A DNA stretch of 38,926 nucleotides from Terriglobia bacterium (GTDB lineage: Bacteria > Acidobacteriota > Terriglobia > Bryobacterales > Bryobacteraceae), in NCBI GenBank assembly GCA_020073365.1, contig JAIQFL010000073.1, forward strand, positions 1-38,926, in the 5' to 3' direction. The notes under the pieces are model-generated. The model did not search any database. It was not told the origin of the DNA and worked only from the letters and a program-made list of their open reading frames with translations. Shown here one piece after another: positions 1 to 8,449 of the stretch. The stretch's first letter is position 1. Every line of letters starts with the position of its first letter. Both the position numbers and the translations under genes were made by a program.

Positions 1-244
1 CACGTGGAAACGGTGAGCTTCCTCGCCGAGCAAAGGTTCAGGCACTCCTTCCATGACCCCGATTAGCGCGAGTAGTTGCGATTTGTCGAGAAGAGCCGTC
101 TGAACTTGCCATGAAAGTTAACCGAGATTATTGAACACCATTGTTCCGGCAACTCCTTTAGTTTGTGCAATGTTACTAGATGTTACAAGCATGCTATAGG
201 AGTTCTGAGCCTAGACAGAAACCCTGAGGCCAGGTCGGCCACTC
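1..244. other. Left edge, no certain gene
   Basis: No gene can be called with confidence. On the minus strand a frame stays open from about position 125 to the window edge and reads like plausible protein (it includes ALLDKSQLLALIGVMEGVPE). Its only ATG is at 54 and has no clear ribosome site, so this may be the start or a remnant of a gene that lies mostly outside the window. Confidence 0.3.
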
Positions 245-758
245 TTAAAGCTTAATTCCTGCGAAACCCGGCTTGCGCCGACACTTTGTGATCTCGGTAG
301 CAAAGTGCCTCTTGTACTTGGGATCTATCGCGCGCCGGAACTGTTGCCAAGCGATCCGAAACTCCTTTTCCAGCTTCGGAACCCAATCGTAATGAACCCA
401 TACCTGTTCCCTGATGTATGAGAGATGAGCGAGTTGTTTGTTCATCGGGTCCCGCCATTCCGCTGTCCAGCTTTGGAAGAGTCCAGTTCGGCGTGCAGCT
501 TGACGGCAAATAATCCAAGGCGAGAATATCGGGACATTCTTGGTTTTTCACCGTCAAACGGTTCTTGTTGAAGAGAAAGTCGCCCAACTTCCTGTACCCG
601 AGAAGGAACGCATCATCGGCGTGGGTTCGCCATGGTGCAGAGCCTTTCATATCCCAATGTGCTGCCGACATCAGGTTGGCGTATTCATTGCAGATGTGTT
701 CGATTCCACGCCTAAGCTGGTTCGGATCGGGCGTGAATGGTTTCTTGGTCTTGGGCAA
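245..758 (-). pseudogene. Frameshifted hypothetical protein gene
   Basis: Two overlapping minus-strand frames together look like one protein of about 170 residues. The first half starts at 758 (MPKTKKPFTPDPNQLRRGIE) and is sensible up to about SSCTPNWT. It then turns into low-complexity sequence. The other frame takes over near 470-485 and reads FQSWTAEWRDPMNKQLAHLS, ending at 245 with a basic, aromatic-rich tail. The switch requires a single frameshift. I do not recognise a characterised family and give no function. A true mutation or a sequencing error would look the same. It lies in a decayed stretch beside another interrupted gene. Confidence 0.55.
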
Positions 759-783
759 CGAAAAGCCTTCCGGGGTTCACGAA

Positions 784-1578
784 TTAATCCAGTGTCCACT
801 GTTTAAATGCTGTCACCGATGTAAAGGCGCCTTGCGGTGTGAATCTCAGGCCGAGAATGGCCAGCCCAAAAGCGTTGTTGGGTAGGTAGGCGTCGGAGCA
901 TTGGAAATAAACAGTGCCTTGTTTGCCTGCGGTAAAGGGCCACTGCTGGGCAAAGATAAATGAGGTGTGGGTCATTGAGGCCATTGTAATTTTATCAGTA
1001 CCCAGGATGACCCCGTTCCCATCCTTGAAGGTGGCATTGATTGTCATGGTCGAGAAGTCCGAATTTGCCAGAGCAACGCCCATGCCGTATCCATTCGTAT
1101 TGTCGAATGAGAGGATCGAGTTTTCCGATATACTTGATTCGAACGGCACTGCCGCCTCGTTACCATTACTATTCGTGAACACAGCAAATCCGCCTACGGA
1201 GTCGGTTGTGCTTAAGTAATCAAACTGAGCCCATCCCTCGGTTGTTGCAGTATCTGCACCAGTTGTTTTGATTACGTTTGATCCTCCGACGGCCAAAGTA
1301 CCGGTCACGGTTGAGGTTTTTCCAATCCGTTCAAAAGAGAATAACCGCGGGTTCCCGTCGTTGCCGTAGAATTTCAGGGTGAACGCGGCCGTTTTTGCCT
1401 CAGAGAGGTTCATTAGAGTAATTGAAGTCCTCCAACCTCCCCCGTCCGCCAAATGGGTAATGATGTCGTCCCCAATACCAACAGCCGAGTCAACGTGAGG
1501 TTTGGCCCGCGGCGGCTTCGGTTGCTAAGAGAATGCCGGTATCGCTGCCAGCGCCAGTATTACGAACATCGTCTTCAT
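784..1578 (-). pseudogene. Secreted beta-sandwich protein gene with in-frame TAG
   Basis: The frame begins at an ATG at 1578 behind a good AAGGAAG ribosome site and encodes a short signal peptide (MKTMFVILALAAIPAFS). Codon 18 (1527-1525) is TAG. The same frame then runs without further stops for 246 codons to 784. The mature part carries HLADGGGWRTSITLMNLSE, a TLKFYGNDGNP strand, a GTLAVGGSNV strand, VGGFAVF and a C-terminal LGLRFTPQGAFTS. This is the pattern of an exported all-beta protein family that is abundant and uncharacterised in Solibacter-type Acidobacteria (recalled, not searched). Nothing else is damaged, so the lesion is recent, is a sequencing error, or is read through. A TTG at 1452 would give a cytoplasmic form without the leader, which I consider unlikely to be the native start. 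Confidence 0.7.
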
Positions 1579-2288
1579 TTGAACTTCCTTTCCATTTCTC
1601 AGTTGCCCGTGCCTGTGGAGCTGGTTAGAGCACTTCAGGCGGTCACTGGTTCGTGGCGGCTTTTTGCGTCTTAAGGAAGCCTTTTCATACCCGAGGGCAC
1701 CGTCGGCTGTGGCCCCTGGAAGAGCGCCTAGCTAGGTCGGTTGCCGCTGCCTTCTTAAGGTTCAACCAAGTGTACTCTCCGTCACTCCCGGGAACAAGGT
1801 CTGTTTTTATAGAAAGTAAGTTATGGCTGGAAAGTACTATCTTTTGGTCTTCCGAAAGCATTCCAGGCACTCCCTGAGGTGAGCCACAATTCAGCACGGG
1901 GCATTTTAGGAAGCGAGTGAGATTTTCGCTACTCCTCGTTTACAGTGAAAACCGCAGCGCCGTCACCCCCGCCCATGGGGCTTTTCTATTTCTGCCGATC
2001 CAAGGTGTGGACAACTGCCATTCGCCGCCCGCGACAAGATAGAATGCCTAGGTGTAGCCCATGAGGCCGATGAGAATCCAGGGACCTCACGAATCCCAAG
2101 CAGTGGGGCAGATCCTACTTCCTACTCGGCGGCGAAGGCGCCGACTTGCGCTTCGCGGAATAAGGGTATCCGCCCGTTAGCGGACGCAGCAGCCCGCCAG
2201 CGCAACCGCGTGGTCCGTGGAATGACGGGCGATTATGGCTGGTTTCCACGGAGTGGATTTTCGGCCTTGGCTGGCGTAGGGTGAGAAT
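1579..2288. other. 710-base stretch with no recognisable gene
   Basis: Several short open frames exist on both strands but none has a ribosome site, a domain signature or convincing composition. A small dyad TCCGC/GCGGA lies near 2169-2184. I see no tRNA, insertion-sequence end or strong promoter. Given the broken genes on its left, this is probably decayed sequence. Confidence 0.5.
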
Positions 2289-2546
2289 ATGGCATCGATC
2301 GAGGAAGTCATCACCGAACTCAAAAGGCTGAGTCCCGATCAGGTGGACGAGGTGGCTCGAATCATCCGTGCTCTTTCGCGAGCCGAATGCCGGCCGGTAG
2401 CTCTGCATCATGCCGTTCCGGCGTGCGTGGTGGATGAAGCGGTCCAGCACGGCTGGCCGGCCCAGCTATTCACGCAACTGATCGGGAGCCTGCCGGACCT
2501 CGAACGTGCCCCCCAGCCGCCCTTGGAACTCCGGGAGGATCTGTGA
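2289..2546 (+). CDS. Probable antitoxin of a VapBC-type pair
   Basis: This 85-residue acidic protein begins MASIEEVITELKRLSPDQVD and is immediately followed by a PIN-domain toxin gene. The TGA stop overlaps the toxin's GTG start by four bases (GTGA), the translational coupling typical of toxin-antitoxin pairs. The N-terminal helix resembles small Acidobacterial and cyanobacterial antitoxins with an LSPEQ-DEV motif. No AbrB, MetJ/Arc or Phd fold is obvious from the sequence. The role is inferred mainly from position: it should bind and neutralise the toxin and repress the pair's promoter. The ATG at 2289 is chosen because it is the first in frame and opens a conserved-looking helix. Confidence 0.7.
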   Translation: MASIEEVITELKRLSPDQVDEVARIIRALSRAECRPVALHHAVPACVVDEAVQHGWPAQLFTQLIGSLPDLERAPQPPLELREDL

Positions 2547-2953
2547 CGAATTATCTGCTCGACACCGATATCGCCATCGAGTTGCTGCGAGCGCGCAATG
2601 TTCGTGTCGCGGAACAGTTGGCTTCCAGGAACCGGGAAGAAGTCTTTCTCTCGACTGTAACGGTGGCCGAGTTGGTGTTCGGGGCACTGCGTAGCCGGGA
2701 GTCGGAGAAAGGAGTGGCTATCTGCCGGCAGTTCTGCTCCTTTTTTCGACTGGCGGAGTTGGACTGCGCGGCGGCCGAACGATCGGGCGTCATCCGGGCC
2801 GACCTGGAAGATCGGGGAGAGAGGATCGGGGCCTACGACATGCTAATTGCGGGGATCGCCCTGACGCGCGGTTGCGTCCTGGCGACCCACAACGTGCGCG
2901 AGTTCGGCCGCGTTACGGGATTAAGGATCGAAGACTGGATGGCGCAGCCGTAA
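2543..2953 (+). CDS. vapC: PIN-domain ribonuclease toxin, VapC family
   Basis: This 136-residue protein has the complete PIN-domain pattern. An N-terminal LLDTDI carries the first catalytic Asp (D7), STVTVAELVFGA carries the Glu (E43), GAYDMLIAGIAL carries the third acid (D99), and ATHNVREFGRVTGLRIEDW forms the C-terminal motif with Asn (N117) at the fourth position, as in the FitB/VapC subgroup. VapC toxins are Mg2+-dependent endoribonucleases that cut tRNA or rRNA and stop translation. It starts at a GTG that overlaps the upstream antitoxin stop, so the two are co-translated. Length and motif spacing are normal, and it looks intact. The RNA target cannot be told from sequence. Confidence 0.88.
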   Translation: MTNYLLDTDIAIELLRARNVRVAEQLASRNREEVFLSTVTVAELVFGALRSRESEKGVAICRQFCSFFRLAELDCAAAERSGVIRADLEDRGERIGAYDMLIAGIALTRGCVLATHNVREFGRVTGLRIEDWMAQP

Positions 2954-2954
2954 C

Positions 2955-2983
2955 GGCGGCGGTGCTTCAATGGGCGAGCCGCC
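2955..2983. terminator. Weak hairpin between convergent vapC and tldE
   Basis: A six-base stem GGCGGC (2955-2960) pairs with GCCGCC (2978-2983) in the 36-base gap between the convergent vapC and tldE genes. There is no T-tract, so a bidirectional terminator role is only a possibility. Confidence 0.25.
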
Positions 2984-2989
2984 CCTGCC

Positions 2990-4444
2990 CTAAAACCGCG
3001 TCACTTCGGTGAAGTTGAAATCGCGGACCTTCATCGCCGGCACGACCATGTCGAACGACTCTTCCCCCGACGCGCGCACCGCGGCCGAAAGGGCTTCCAC
3101 GTTCGACAGCATCTCGATCAGGCTCTGATTGAAACGGAAATTGCGCAGCCCCGCGGTCACGCGCCCCCCTTCCACCAGAAAGGTGCCGTCACGCGTCATC
3201 CCCGTGAAAATCTTCTCGTACGGGTCCACCTCGCGGATGTACCAGAGGCGCGTTACCAGGATTCCGCGCTCGGTGGATGCCAGCATTTCGTCCACCGAAG
3301 AATCGCCGCCCGCGATCACGATATTCATCGGCGCCTCGCCGAATTCGTTGGGCAAAGGGAAACCGTGGCCCGTCGGCGCCGTTCCCGCCAGGGCCGCGGC
3401 CTGCCGGCTGTAGGCGATCTCCCCAACCACGCCTCGATCCACCAGCGTCAACCGTTTTCGCGGCACGCCTTCCCCATCGAACGGGGCGCCCGCCTGGCCC
3501 CCGTGCCACACATCGTCGTGGATGGTGATGTTTTCGCCGAACAGCTTCTTGCCGATGCGGTCGTTCAGAAAACTGCGGCCGTCGCGAACGGCCGTGGCGC
3601 TGAAATCCCCGAACATCTGCCCGACCAGATCGAGCACCGCGGCCGGCTCCAGGATCACAGTGTAGCGCCCCGGCGGCAGTTCGCGAGGCGCGCGCGATGC
3701 TGTCGCCTTACGGGCCGCCCGCAGTGCCAGTTGAACGGGGTCCAGGTCGCCATGGTAGCAGGCGCTGCCCTTGGCCCATCCGGAGCTGTCGGCAGCCATG
3801 GCGGTAATGGAAAACCGTGCCATGGTTTCGCTGTGCCATGCCGAAACGCCGCGGGAATTCAGCAGCGCGAAGGCCGCTCCCCCCGTGGAGTAGATCCCCG
3901 CCGCCGTCTGGCCGGCATCCTCCACCACGCCGATGGCCTCCGCCACAGCCAGCGCGCGCTCTTCCGGGGTGGCTTGCGCGGTGGCTTCAAACCTTCGTTC
4001 GACGGCCCGATATTCGGCCGGCTCCCCCAGCGGCAGCAGATCCGGATCGGGCTCGGTCAGCCGCGCAATCGCGATCGCCTCTTCCACCACCCGGCGAATC
4101 GAATCGCGATCCAGCCGGTTGGTGGAGGCGCGCGCCGTACGTCCCCCCATCACCGGCCGCACGGAAAGGTGCGACGTCTGTTCCGCCACGTTCTGGTGAA
4201 TCGCGTTGTTCGCGAATCGCGTGAGTGCCTCGTGCTCACAGGAGACGATGGCTTCGATCTCGGCGACCCCGTGGGCGCGCGCGGCATCCAGCACCTGCTC
4301 GAAGATGTCTTGGTATTCGGTGGGGCATGCTTTAGCTTGCCCAGTGTCAGTAGCCCAATCCGCAGACTGATCTGCCCGGTCCAGAGCGGGACGGGGGCGT
4401 CCCGCGCGGACCAGGGGGTCCGCCCCACTATTAAGGTTACGCAT
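2990..4444 (-). CDS. tldE: TldE/PmbA-type protease subunit with repeat-derived N-terminus
   Basis: This 484-residue protein belongs to the TldD/PmbA family. TldE (PmbA) is the non-catalytic partner that forms a heterodimer with TldD to degrade unfolded or modified peptides; in E. coli the pair matures microcin B17 and degrades CcdA. It lacks an HExxxH motif, as expected for TldE. The conserved part starts around residue 43 (EYQDIFEQVLDAARAHG) and runs to the C-terminal FNFTEVTRF. The start at 4444 overlaps the end of tldD, which implies coupled translation. Residues 6-42 are not family sequence: they are encoded by palindromic repeats (4323-4426) inserted in frame just after the start codon. 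The rest looks normal in length and sequence. Confidence 0.88.
   Translation of the reverse strand: MRNLNSGADPLVRAGRPRPALDRADQSADWATDTGQAKACPTEYQDIFEQVLDAARAHGVAEIEAIVSCEHEALTRFANNAIHQNVAEQTSHLSVRPVMGGRTARASTNRLDRDSIRRVVEEAIAIARLTEPDPDLLPLGEPAEYRAVERRFEATAQATPEERALAVAEAIGVVEDAGQTAAGIYSTGGAAFALLNSRGVSAWHSETMARFSITAMAADSSGWAKGSACYHGDLDPVQLALRAARKATASRAPRELPPGRYTVILEPAAVLDLVGQMFGDFSATAVRDGRSFLNDRIGKKLFGENITIHDDVWHGGQAGAPFDGEGVPRKRLTLVDRGVVGEIAYSRQAAALAGTAPTGHGFPLPNEFGEAPMNIVIAGGDSSVDEMLASTERGILVTRLWYIREVDPYEKIFTGMTRDGTFLVEGGRVTAGLRNFRFNQSLIEMLSNVEALSAAVRASGEESFDMVVPAMKVRDFNFTEVTRF
4323..4426 (-). repeat. Double-hairpin palindromic repeat inside tldE
   Basis: Read on the minus strand, the head hairpin has arms GCGGACC and GGTCCGC (4423-4417 and 4412-4406). 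Directly after it comes a second hairpin with arms GCGGGAC and GTCCCGC (4405-4399 and 4392-4386) around a GCCCCC loop. A further imperfect dyad GGGCA...TGCCC lies at 4323-4342. The head matches copies at 9125 and 13380. The whole insert is translated in frame as an extension near the TldE N-terminus. Confidence 0.8.
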
Positions 4445-5888
4445 AGGCGCCCCCGACCTTGATCTTCCGGAAGCGCGCCGGGCTGGCCCCGTGCCCCGTC
4501 CCCATCACCTGCTCCGGTTGGCCTTTGCCGCAGTTGGGCACGCCCCACAGCGTCCAGTGCTGCGGCCCGGCAATCGCCGTGCACGCGTTCCAAAACTCCG
4601 TGGAAATTCCGCTGTAACTCGGGTTCTTCAGCATGCGGACGCGCTTCCCATTGCGGATCTCCCAGCCAATCTCGCATCCGAACTGGAAGTTGTAGCGCTT
4701 GTCGTCGATCGACCAGCTCTTGTTGGTCTCCATGTAGATCGCATGGCCGATGTCGAACACCTCCTCGAGCGATTGCTCGCCGGGCTTCAGGCTCACGTTG
4801 GTCATGCGGATGAGCGGCAGGCGCCCCCATCCATCGGCCCGCATGCAGCCGTTGGAGCGCGACTGCCCCACCTCGGCGGCGGTCTCCCGCGAGGTCATGT
4901 AACCCACGAACCGCCCGTTGCGGATAATGTCGTTCCCCTGGGCCGGCACGCCTTCGTCGTCGAATGCGAACGTGCCCAGTCCCGGACCGTGTTCCAGGCG
5001 CGCGTCACAAACCACGTTCACGATTTCCGAACCGTATCGCAGCCGGTCGAGATGGTCCAGCGTGAGGAAACTCATGCCCGCGTAGTTGGCTTCAGTGCCC
5101 AGCACGCGGTCCAGTTCGATGGGGTGGCCGATGGATTCGTGAATCTGCAAGCCCAGTTGCGAACTGTCCACGATCAAATCGAACTCCCCTTCGGGGCATT
5201 GATCCGCCTTGTGCAGCGCCACAGCCTCTTCGGCCATGCGCGGAGCGTTCTCCAGCAGCCGCAGCTCATCCACCAGCTCGTAGCCTTTCAACTGGTACTG
5301 GCCGCCGAACGAGCTGGGATAAGAGCGCTTCTGAATCTCGCCCTCCTGGTAGCTGAGTGCCGTGAAGCCGGCGCCCGAGAGGTAGCGGGTCTGGTCGATC
5401 ACGCTTCCCAGCGTGGAGGCGAAGACCTGCCGCCGCCGCTCGAAGTGCATCGATGCCTCCGCCAGGCTGACCCCCGGGGTGTGGCGCAGCTCCGCGTCCA
5501 CCGCCAGCAGCGCCCCGAGTTTCTGGTCCACGGGAATGGAGAACGGATCGATGGAAAACGGCGATACCCAGGTGGCCTCGTACTTCTCCTCGGGAGCCAG
5601 CAAAACCTCGCGTTTGCGTGCGGCAGCGCCGGCCTGCGCGATCTCTAGCGCGAGGTTGGCGGCCGATTCGACGCCCTCTTTCGTCAGGTCGTCGGTGGCC
5701 GCGAACCCCCAGCCGCCGAATGCCAGCACGCGAATCCCGATCCCCACCGACTCGGAGCTGGACACGTGGCCCGCCTTCCCGTTTTTCGTGGTGATTTCCT
5801 GTTCGCGGATCTCGATGGCGCGCACGTCGGCATACGTTACGCCGCGCCGCGCCACCGCGTCCAGTGCGCCAAGAGCCAGGTCTTTCAT
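4437..5888 (-). CDS. tldD: TldD metalloprotease
   Basis: This 483-residue protein is the catalytic subunit of the TldD-TldE zinc protease. The HExxxH motif is present as HESIGH (H250, E251, H255), and the third ligand is the Cys of VPNCGKGQP near the C-terminus (C453). Other family blocks are visible: QLGLQIHESIGHPIELDR and SRSNGCMRADGW. The complex is cytosolic and degrades unstructured peptides; in some bacteria it matures ribosomally made peptides. It lies directly upstream of tldE with an eight-base overlap and 26 bases after a small coiled-coil gene, so thrC, the coiled-coil gene, tldD and tldE are probably one transcript. Length and motifs are normal. Confidence 0.95.
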   Translation of the reverse strand: MKDLALGALDAVARRGVTYADVRAIEIREQEITTKNGKAGHVSSSESVGIGIRVLAFGGWGFAATDDLTKEGVESAANLALEIAQAGAAARKREVLLAPEEKYEATWVSPFSIDPFSIPVDQKLGALLAVDAELRHTPGVSLAEASMHFERRRQVFASTLGSVIDQTRYLSGAGFTALSYQEGEIQKRSYPSSFGGQYQLKGYELVDELRLLENAPRMAEEAVALHKADQCPEGEFDLIVDSSQLGLQIHESIGHPIELDRVLGTEANYAGMSFLTLDHLDRLRYGSEIVNVVCDARLEHGPGLGTFAFDDEGVPAQGNDIIRNGRFVGYMTSRETAAEVGQSRSNGCMRADGWGRLPLIRMTNVSLKPGEQSLEEVFDIGHAIYMETNKSWSIDDKRYNFQFGCEIGWEIRNGKRVRMLKNPSYSGISTEFWNACTAIAGPQHWTLWGVPNCGKGQPEQVMGTGHGASPARFRKIKVGGAYA

Positions 5889-5914
5889 AGTGGATGCGGT
5901 AAACCCCGTCCGAA

Positions 5915-6235
5915 TCAGCCCGCGCGGCGCTTCAGGGCGCGCTCGACCTTCTGAAGCCGGGCGCGGATTTCGCGCAGATCGCGGTCGCGCTTCGTGTCGA
6001 GCCGGTCGCGTTGCTGCGCCCAGCGGCTCTGCGCCGCGATCGCTGCCGCGCCGCCCACCAATGTCGAGGTATTGCGCCGGGTCGCCGCTTCCACGCGCTC
6101 GAAACCACGCTCCATCTCGTTCCGCATCGACTGGGTTTCGGCCCGCATTTCGGCCATTTCGGCCTGAAGGCTCTGACTGGTGTCATCGACCAGCTTGGCA
6201 AGTACGGCGAATGCGGTTCGGGTTTCAGCGTCCAT
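5915..6235 (-). CDS. Small coiled-coil hypothetical protein
   Basis: This 106-residue protein is almost entirely predicted coiled coil: an N-terminal MDAETRTAFAVLAKLVDDTS followed by heptads through SMRNEMERGFERVE and a basic C-terminal helix. It has no membrane segment or signal peptide. The start at 6235 is supported by an AAGGAGAG ribosome site about eight bases upstream. It sits between thrC (40 bases) and tldD (26 bases) on the same strand. No function is recognised; such short charged coiled-coil proteins are often scaffolds or structural partners, but nothing here shows which. Confidence 0.7.
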   Translation of the reverse strand: MDAETRTAFAVLAKLVDDTSQSLQAEMAEMRAETQSMRNEMERGFERVEAATRRNTSTLVGGAAAIAAQSRWAQQRDRLDTKRDRDLREIRARLQKVERALKRRAG

Positions 6236-6275
6236 GGTGCTCTCTCCTTACGCTATACCACATTTGCGAAACTTC

Positions 6276-7499
6276 TCATCGCGGCGTGATGAGCCCGCCG
6301 AGCTTGTCCTGCTCGCCGGATGCCGTGCGGGGAAACCGCGTGGAATAGGCCTCGGGATACTTCAACCCGGAGCCGGTATTGTAGAGCACGATGCGGTCGC
6401 CGGGCTTGAGGAATTCCGAAGCCAGCAGCTTCTGTGCGGCCGCCACGCAGGCCGCCCCCTCCGGCGCCGCGTAGATGCCTTCCTCGGAAGCGAGCTGGAT
6501 GCCCGCGTCCAGCATCTCGTCGTCGCTCACCGCGATGGCCGTTCCGCCGCTCTCGCGTACTCCCTGAAGCACCAGGAAGTCTCCCAGCGGCTTGGGCACG
6601 CGCAGTCCCGCCGCCACCGTGTGGGCGTCCTCGTAAAACCGGCTGCGCGGCTCGTTTTCCTGGAATGCACGCACCACCGGTTGGCAGCCCTCGGCCTGCA
6701 CCGCGATCATCTTGGGCCGCCGCGAGCCGATCCAGCCCAGCTTCTCCATCTCGTCAAACGCCTTCCACATGCCGATCAGCCCTACCCCGCCGCCCGTCGG
6801 ATAGAAGATGGCATCCGGCAGCTCCCAACCCATTTGCTCGGCCACCTCATACCCCATGGTCTTCTTGCCCTCGATGCGGTAGGGCTCCTTGAGCGTGCTG
6901 ACGTCGAACCATCCTTCGGCCGGACCCCGTTCCGCCACCATGCGGCCGCAGTCGCTGATCAGGCCGTCGATCAGCGTAACGTGCGCGCCGTAGGCCTTGC
7001 ACTCCAGGTAATTGGACTGCGGGACGTCGCGCGGCATGAAAATGTGGGCTTCGATGCCCGCCGCCGCCGCATACGCCGCCATGGCGCTGGCCGCGTTGCC
7101 CGCGGAAGGAATCGCCACCTTCTTGATTCCCAGCTCCACGCACATCGAGACCGCGCAGGAGAGCCCCCGCGCTTTGAAGGAGCCCGTTGGATTGAGCCCT
7201 TCGTCTTTCACCCACAACGCCTCGGCGCCGATCCGCGTCCCCAGCCGGCGCGTGGGGATCAGCGGGGTCCAGCCCTCGCCCAGCGTCACGATCGACCCGT
7301 CCGCCGGCGGCAGCACTGGCGCATAGCGCCACATATTGGAAGTTCCGTTCGATACGTCCCGCCTTCTCCAGCGCTGGCGAATCGTGCCCAGGTCGTACCG
7401 CACCAGCAGCGGGCCTCCGCAACTGCAGAGGTTGGCGATTTGCCTGGCGTCCAGCCTGGTGGCGCACAGGCTGCATTCCAAGTATGTTGCTTTTGACAT
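6276..7499 (-). CDS. thrC: Threonine synthase
   Basis: This 407-residue PLP enzyme converts O-phospho-L-homoserine to threonine and phosphate, the last step of threonine synthesis. The PLP lysine is in NPTGSFKARG (K109). The glycine-rich phosphate-binding loop is PTGGGVGLIGMWKAF, and a C-terminal YNTGSGLKYPE motif is typical. The N-terminus has a zinc-ribbon-like set of cysteines (C9, C12, C25, C27), characteristic of the archaeal-type and cyanobacterial-type short threonine synthases. Threonine dehydratase is less likely because of that N-terminal ribbon and the NTGSGLK ending. It heads a probable operon with the coiled-coil gene, tldD and tldE. No neighbouring hom or thrB is present. Confidence 0.93.
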   Translation of the reverse strand: MSKATYLECSLCATRLDARQIANLCSCGGPLLVRYDLGTIRQRWRRRDVSNGTSNMWRYAPVLPPADGSIVTLGEGWTPLIPTRRLGTRIGAEALWVKDEGLNPTGSFKARGLSCAVSMCVELGIKKVAIPSAGNAASAMAAYAAAAGIEAHIFMPRDVPQSNYLECKAYGAHVTLIDGLISDCGRMVAERGPAEGWFDVSTLKEPYRIEGKKTMGYEVAEQMGWELPDAIFYPTGGGVGLIGMWKAFDEMEKLGWIGSRRPKMIAVQAEGCQPVVRAFQENEPRSRFYEDAHTVAAGLRVPKPLGDFLVLQGVRESGGTAIAVSDDEMLDAGIQLASEEGIYAAPEGAACVAAAQKLLASEFLKPGDRIVLYNTGSGLKYPEAYSTRFPRTASGEQDKLGGLITPR

Positions 7500-7730
7500 T
7501 CAGTAGAAAGTCTAGCATCGTGCGCTGCTCCCGACGCCGCGCACGTCTGGCGATTCTGGCTGTGAATGCCTGGCCGCACCGCGCAATGGGGCCCCGAAAC
7601 GGATTCGCGCCCTCTCCGGAAATGGGCGAAAAGTACCGGTTGATACCGCTGGAAACAACCCGAAAGTCCTGTTACGCATCCCCTACCGGCAGACCTATAT
7701 TTGGGAAACACCTCGTGATGAAATCTAGTC

Positions 7731-7928
7731 ATGAGCATTGATGACGCCTTGGTCGTTGCCCTGCTGGTTCTGGCCGATGTCGTCCTGATGGTCTACTTGC
7801 GGCGCAGGCGGGGACGGCGTCTGCGCGAGGAACGGGCGATGCGGAGCCTGCAATTTGCGATCCGGCGCGAGGCTGCCCAGGCATTTGTCCTCCGGCGAAG
7901 CAGCGGGTGCCCCATCGCGCAAGGCTGA
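7731..7928 (+). CDS. Possible small membrane protein
   Basis: A 65-codon frame encodes an N-terminal hydrophobic helix (residues 5-22, DALVVALLVLADVVLMVY) followed by a strongly basic stretch RRRRGRRLR, which fits a single-pass protein with its C-terminus in the cytoplasm. There is no clear ribosome site before the ATG and no family I recognise. It stands alone, divergent from thrC. It could be a real small membrane protein or a chance frame in GC-rich DNA. Confidence 0.4.
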   Translation: MSIDDALVVALLVLADVVLMVYLRRRRGRRLREERAMRSLQFAIRREAAQAFVLRRSSGCPIAQG

Positions 7929-7950
7929 CCCTCACGGGGCAAAGCTCCGG

Positions 7951-7982
7951 GTGTGACAGACGAGCGTTTTCCGCGGTCTGTT
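7951..7982. repeat. Diverged GACAGAC palindrome
   Basis: Arms ACAGAC (7956-7961) and GTCTGT (7976-7981) enclose a GAGCGTTTT-containing loop. Overall it aligns with the palindromes at 20694-20727 and 35075-35115 (GTGGGACAGACGATCGTT then GTCTGTC), with several changes. It is probably a decayed copy of the same family in non-coding DNA. Confidence 0.5.
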
Positions 7983-8108
7983 GCCGGCGCCCCGAAATTT
8001 CATGAAAAACTGGGCGGGACTGGTTTTCGTAGCGCAAGTACTTTCCGGAAACCATCAGCCAAAGTGCTAATTCCGAAGTTGCCTGGCCGGGCAGCCAAGC
8101 TTGCTTGC

Positions 8109-8127
8109 CGCCGGCTTTAGGCCGGCG
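8109..8127. repeat. CGCCGGC hairpin repeat
   Basis: A perfect seven-base stem CGCCGGC/GCCGGCG (8109-8115 and 8121-8127) has a TTTAG loop. The same stem with a different loop occurs at 11905-11924. It lies in the intergenic stretch 7929-8449, which otherwise holds a transposase remnant and no intact gene. Confidence 0.55.
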
Positions 8128-8153
8128 CTCTGCGCGCGAAGGTTGCTGACGCT

Positions 8154-8280
8154 ATAAACCGGCCGTTGTCGTAGACCCAATACGGGAACGCCTTACCCTC
8201 AGCCAAACTCGGGAAATCTTCGGTGTTGACCTCCTTCGGTTTTCCCTTGGGCCGCCACGTGCGGCCCGCATTCTTAAAGC
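8154..8280 (-). pseudogene. Remnant of an ISAzo13-type transposase
   Basis: About 41 codons on the minus strand read FKNAGRTWRPKGKPKEVN and then DFPSLAEGKAFPYWVYD. This matches from memory the conserved block NxGRxWxPxGxPxxVNxHDF...GKAxPYGxYD of ISAzo13-family transposases. The block starts abruptly near 8278 and loses similarity after YDNGRF, so only an internal fragment is left. No terminal repeats or target duplications could be assigned. Together with the broken integrase next door it marks this stretch as an old insertion site. Confidence 0.65.
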
Positions 8281-8449
8281 CTCACACCAACATCCGTAAT
8301 AGAATCGCTCATTTTCAAACATTTGGTCAGTTTATTGTTTGACTCCGACTAAGTGGATCCGCGAAGAGCGAACATCATCGCTTCCCTGAGAGTGGAACCG
8401 ACTACTAAAGAGCGGCAGACACACCCGCCGGCATAAGACATCGCGTCCG

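Noticed and set aside
3365-4462. A 365-codon plus-strand open frame
   Set aside because: It is antisense to tldE, has shadow composition, and the TldE motifs are clear on the other strand.
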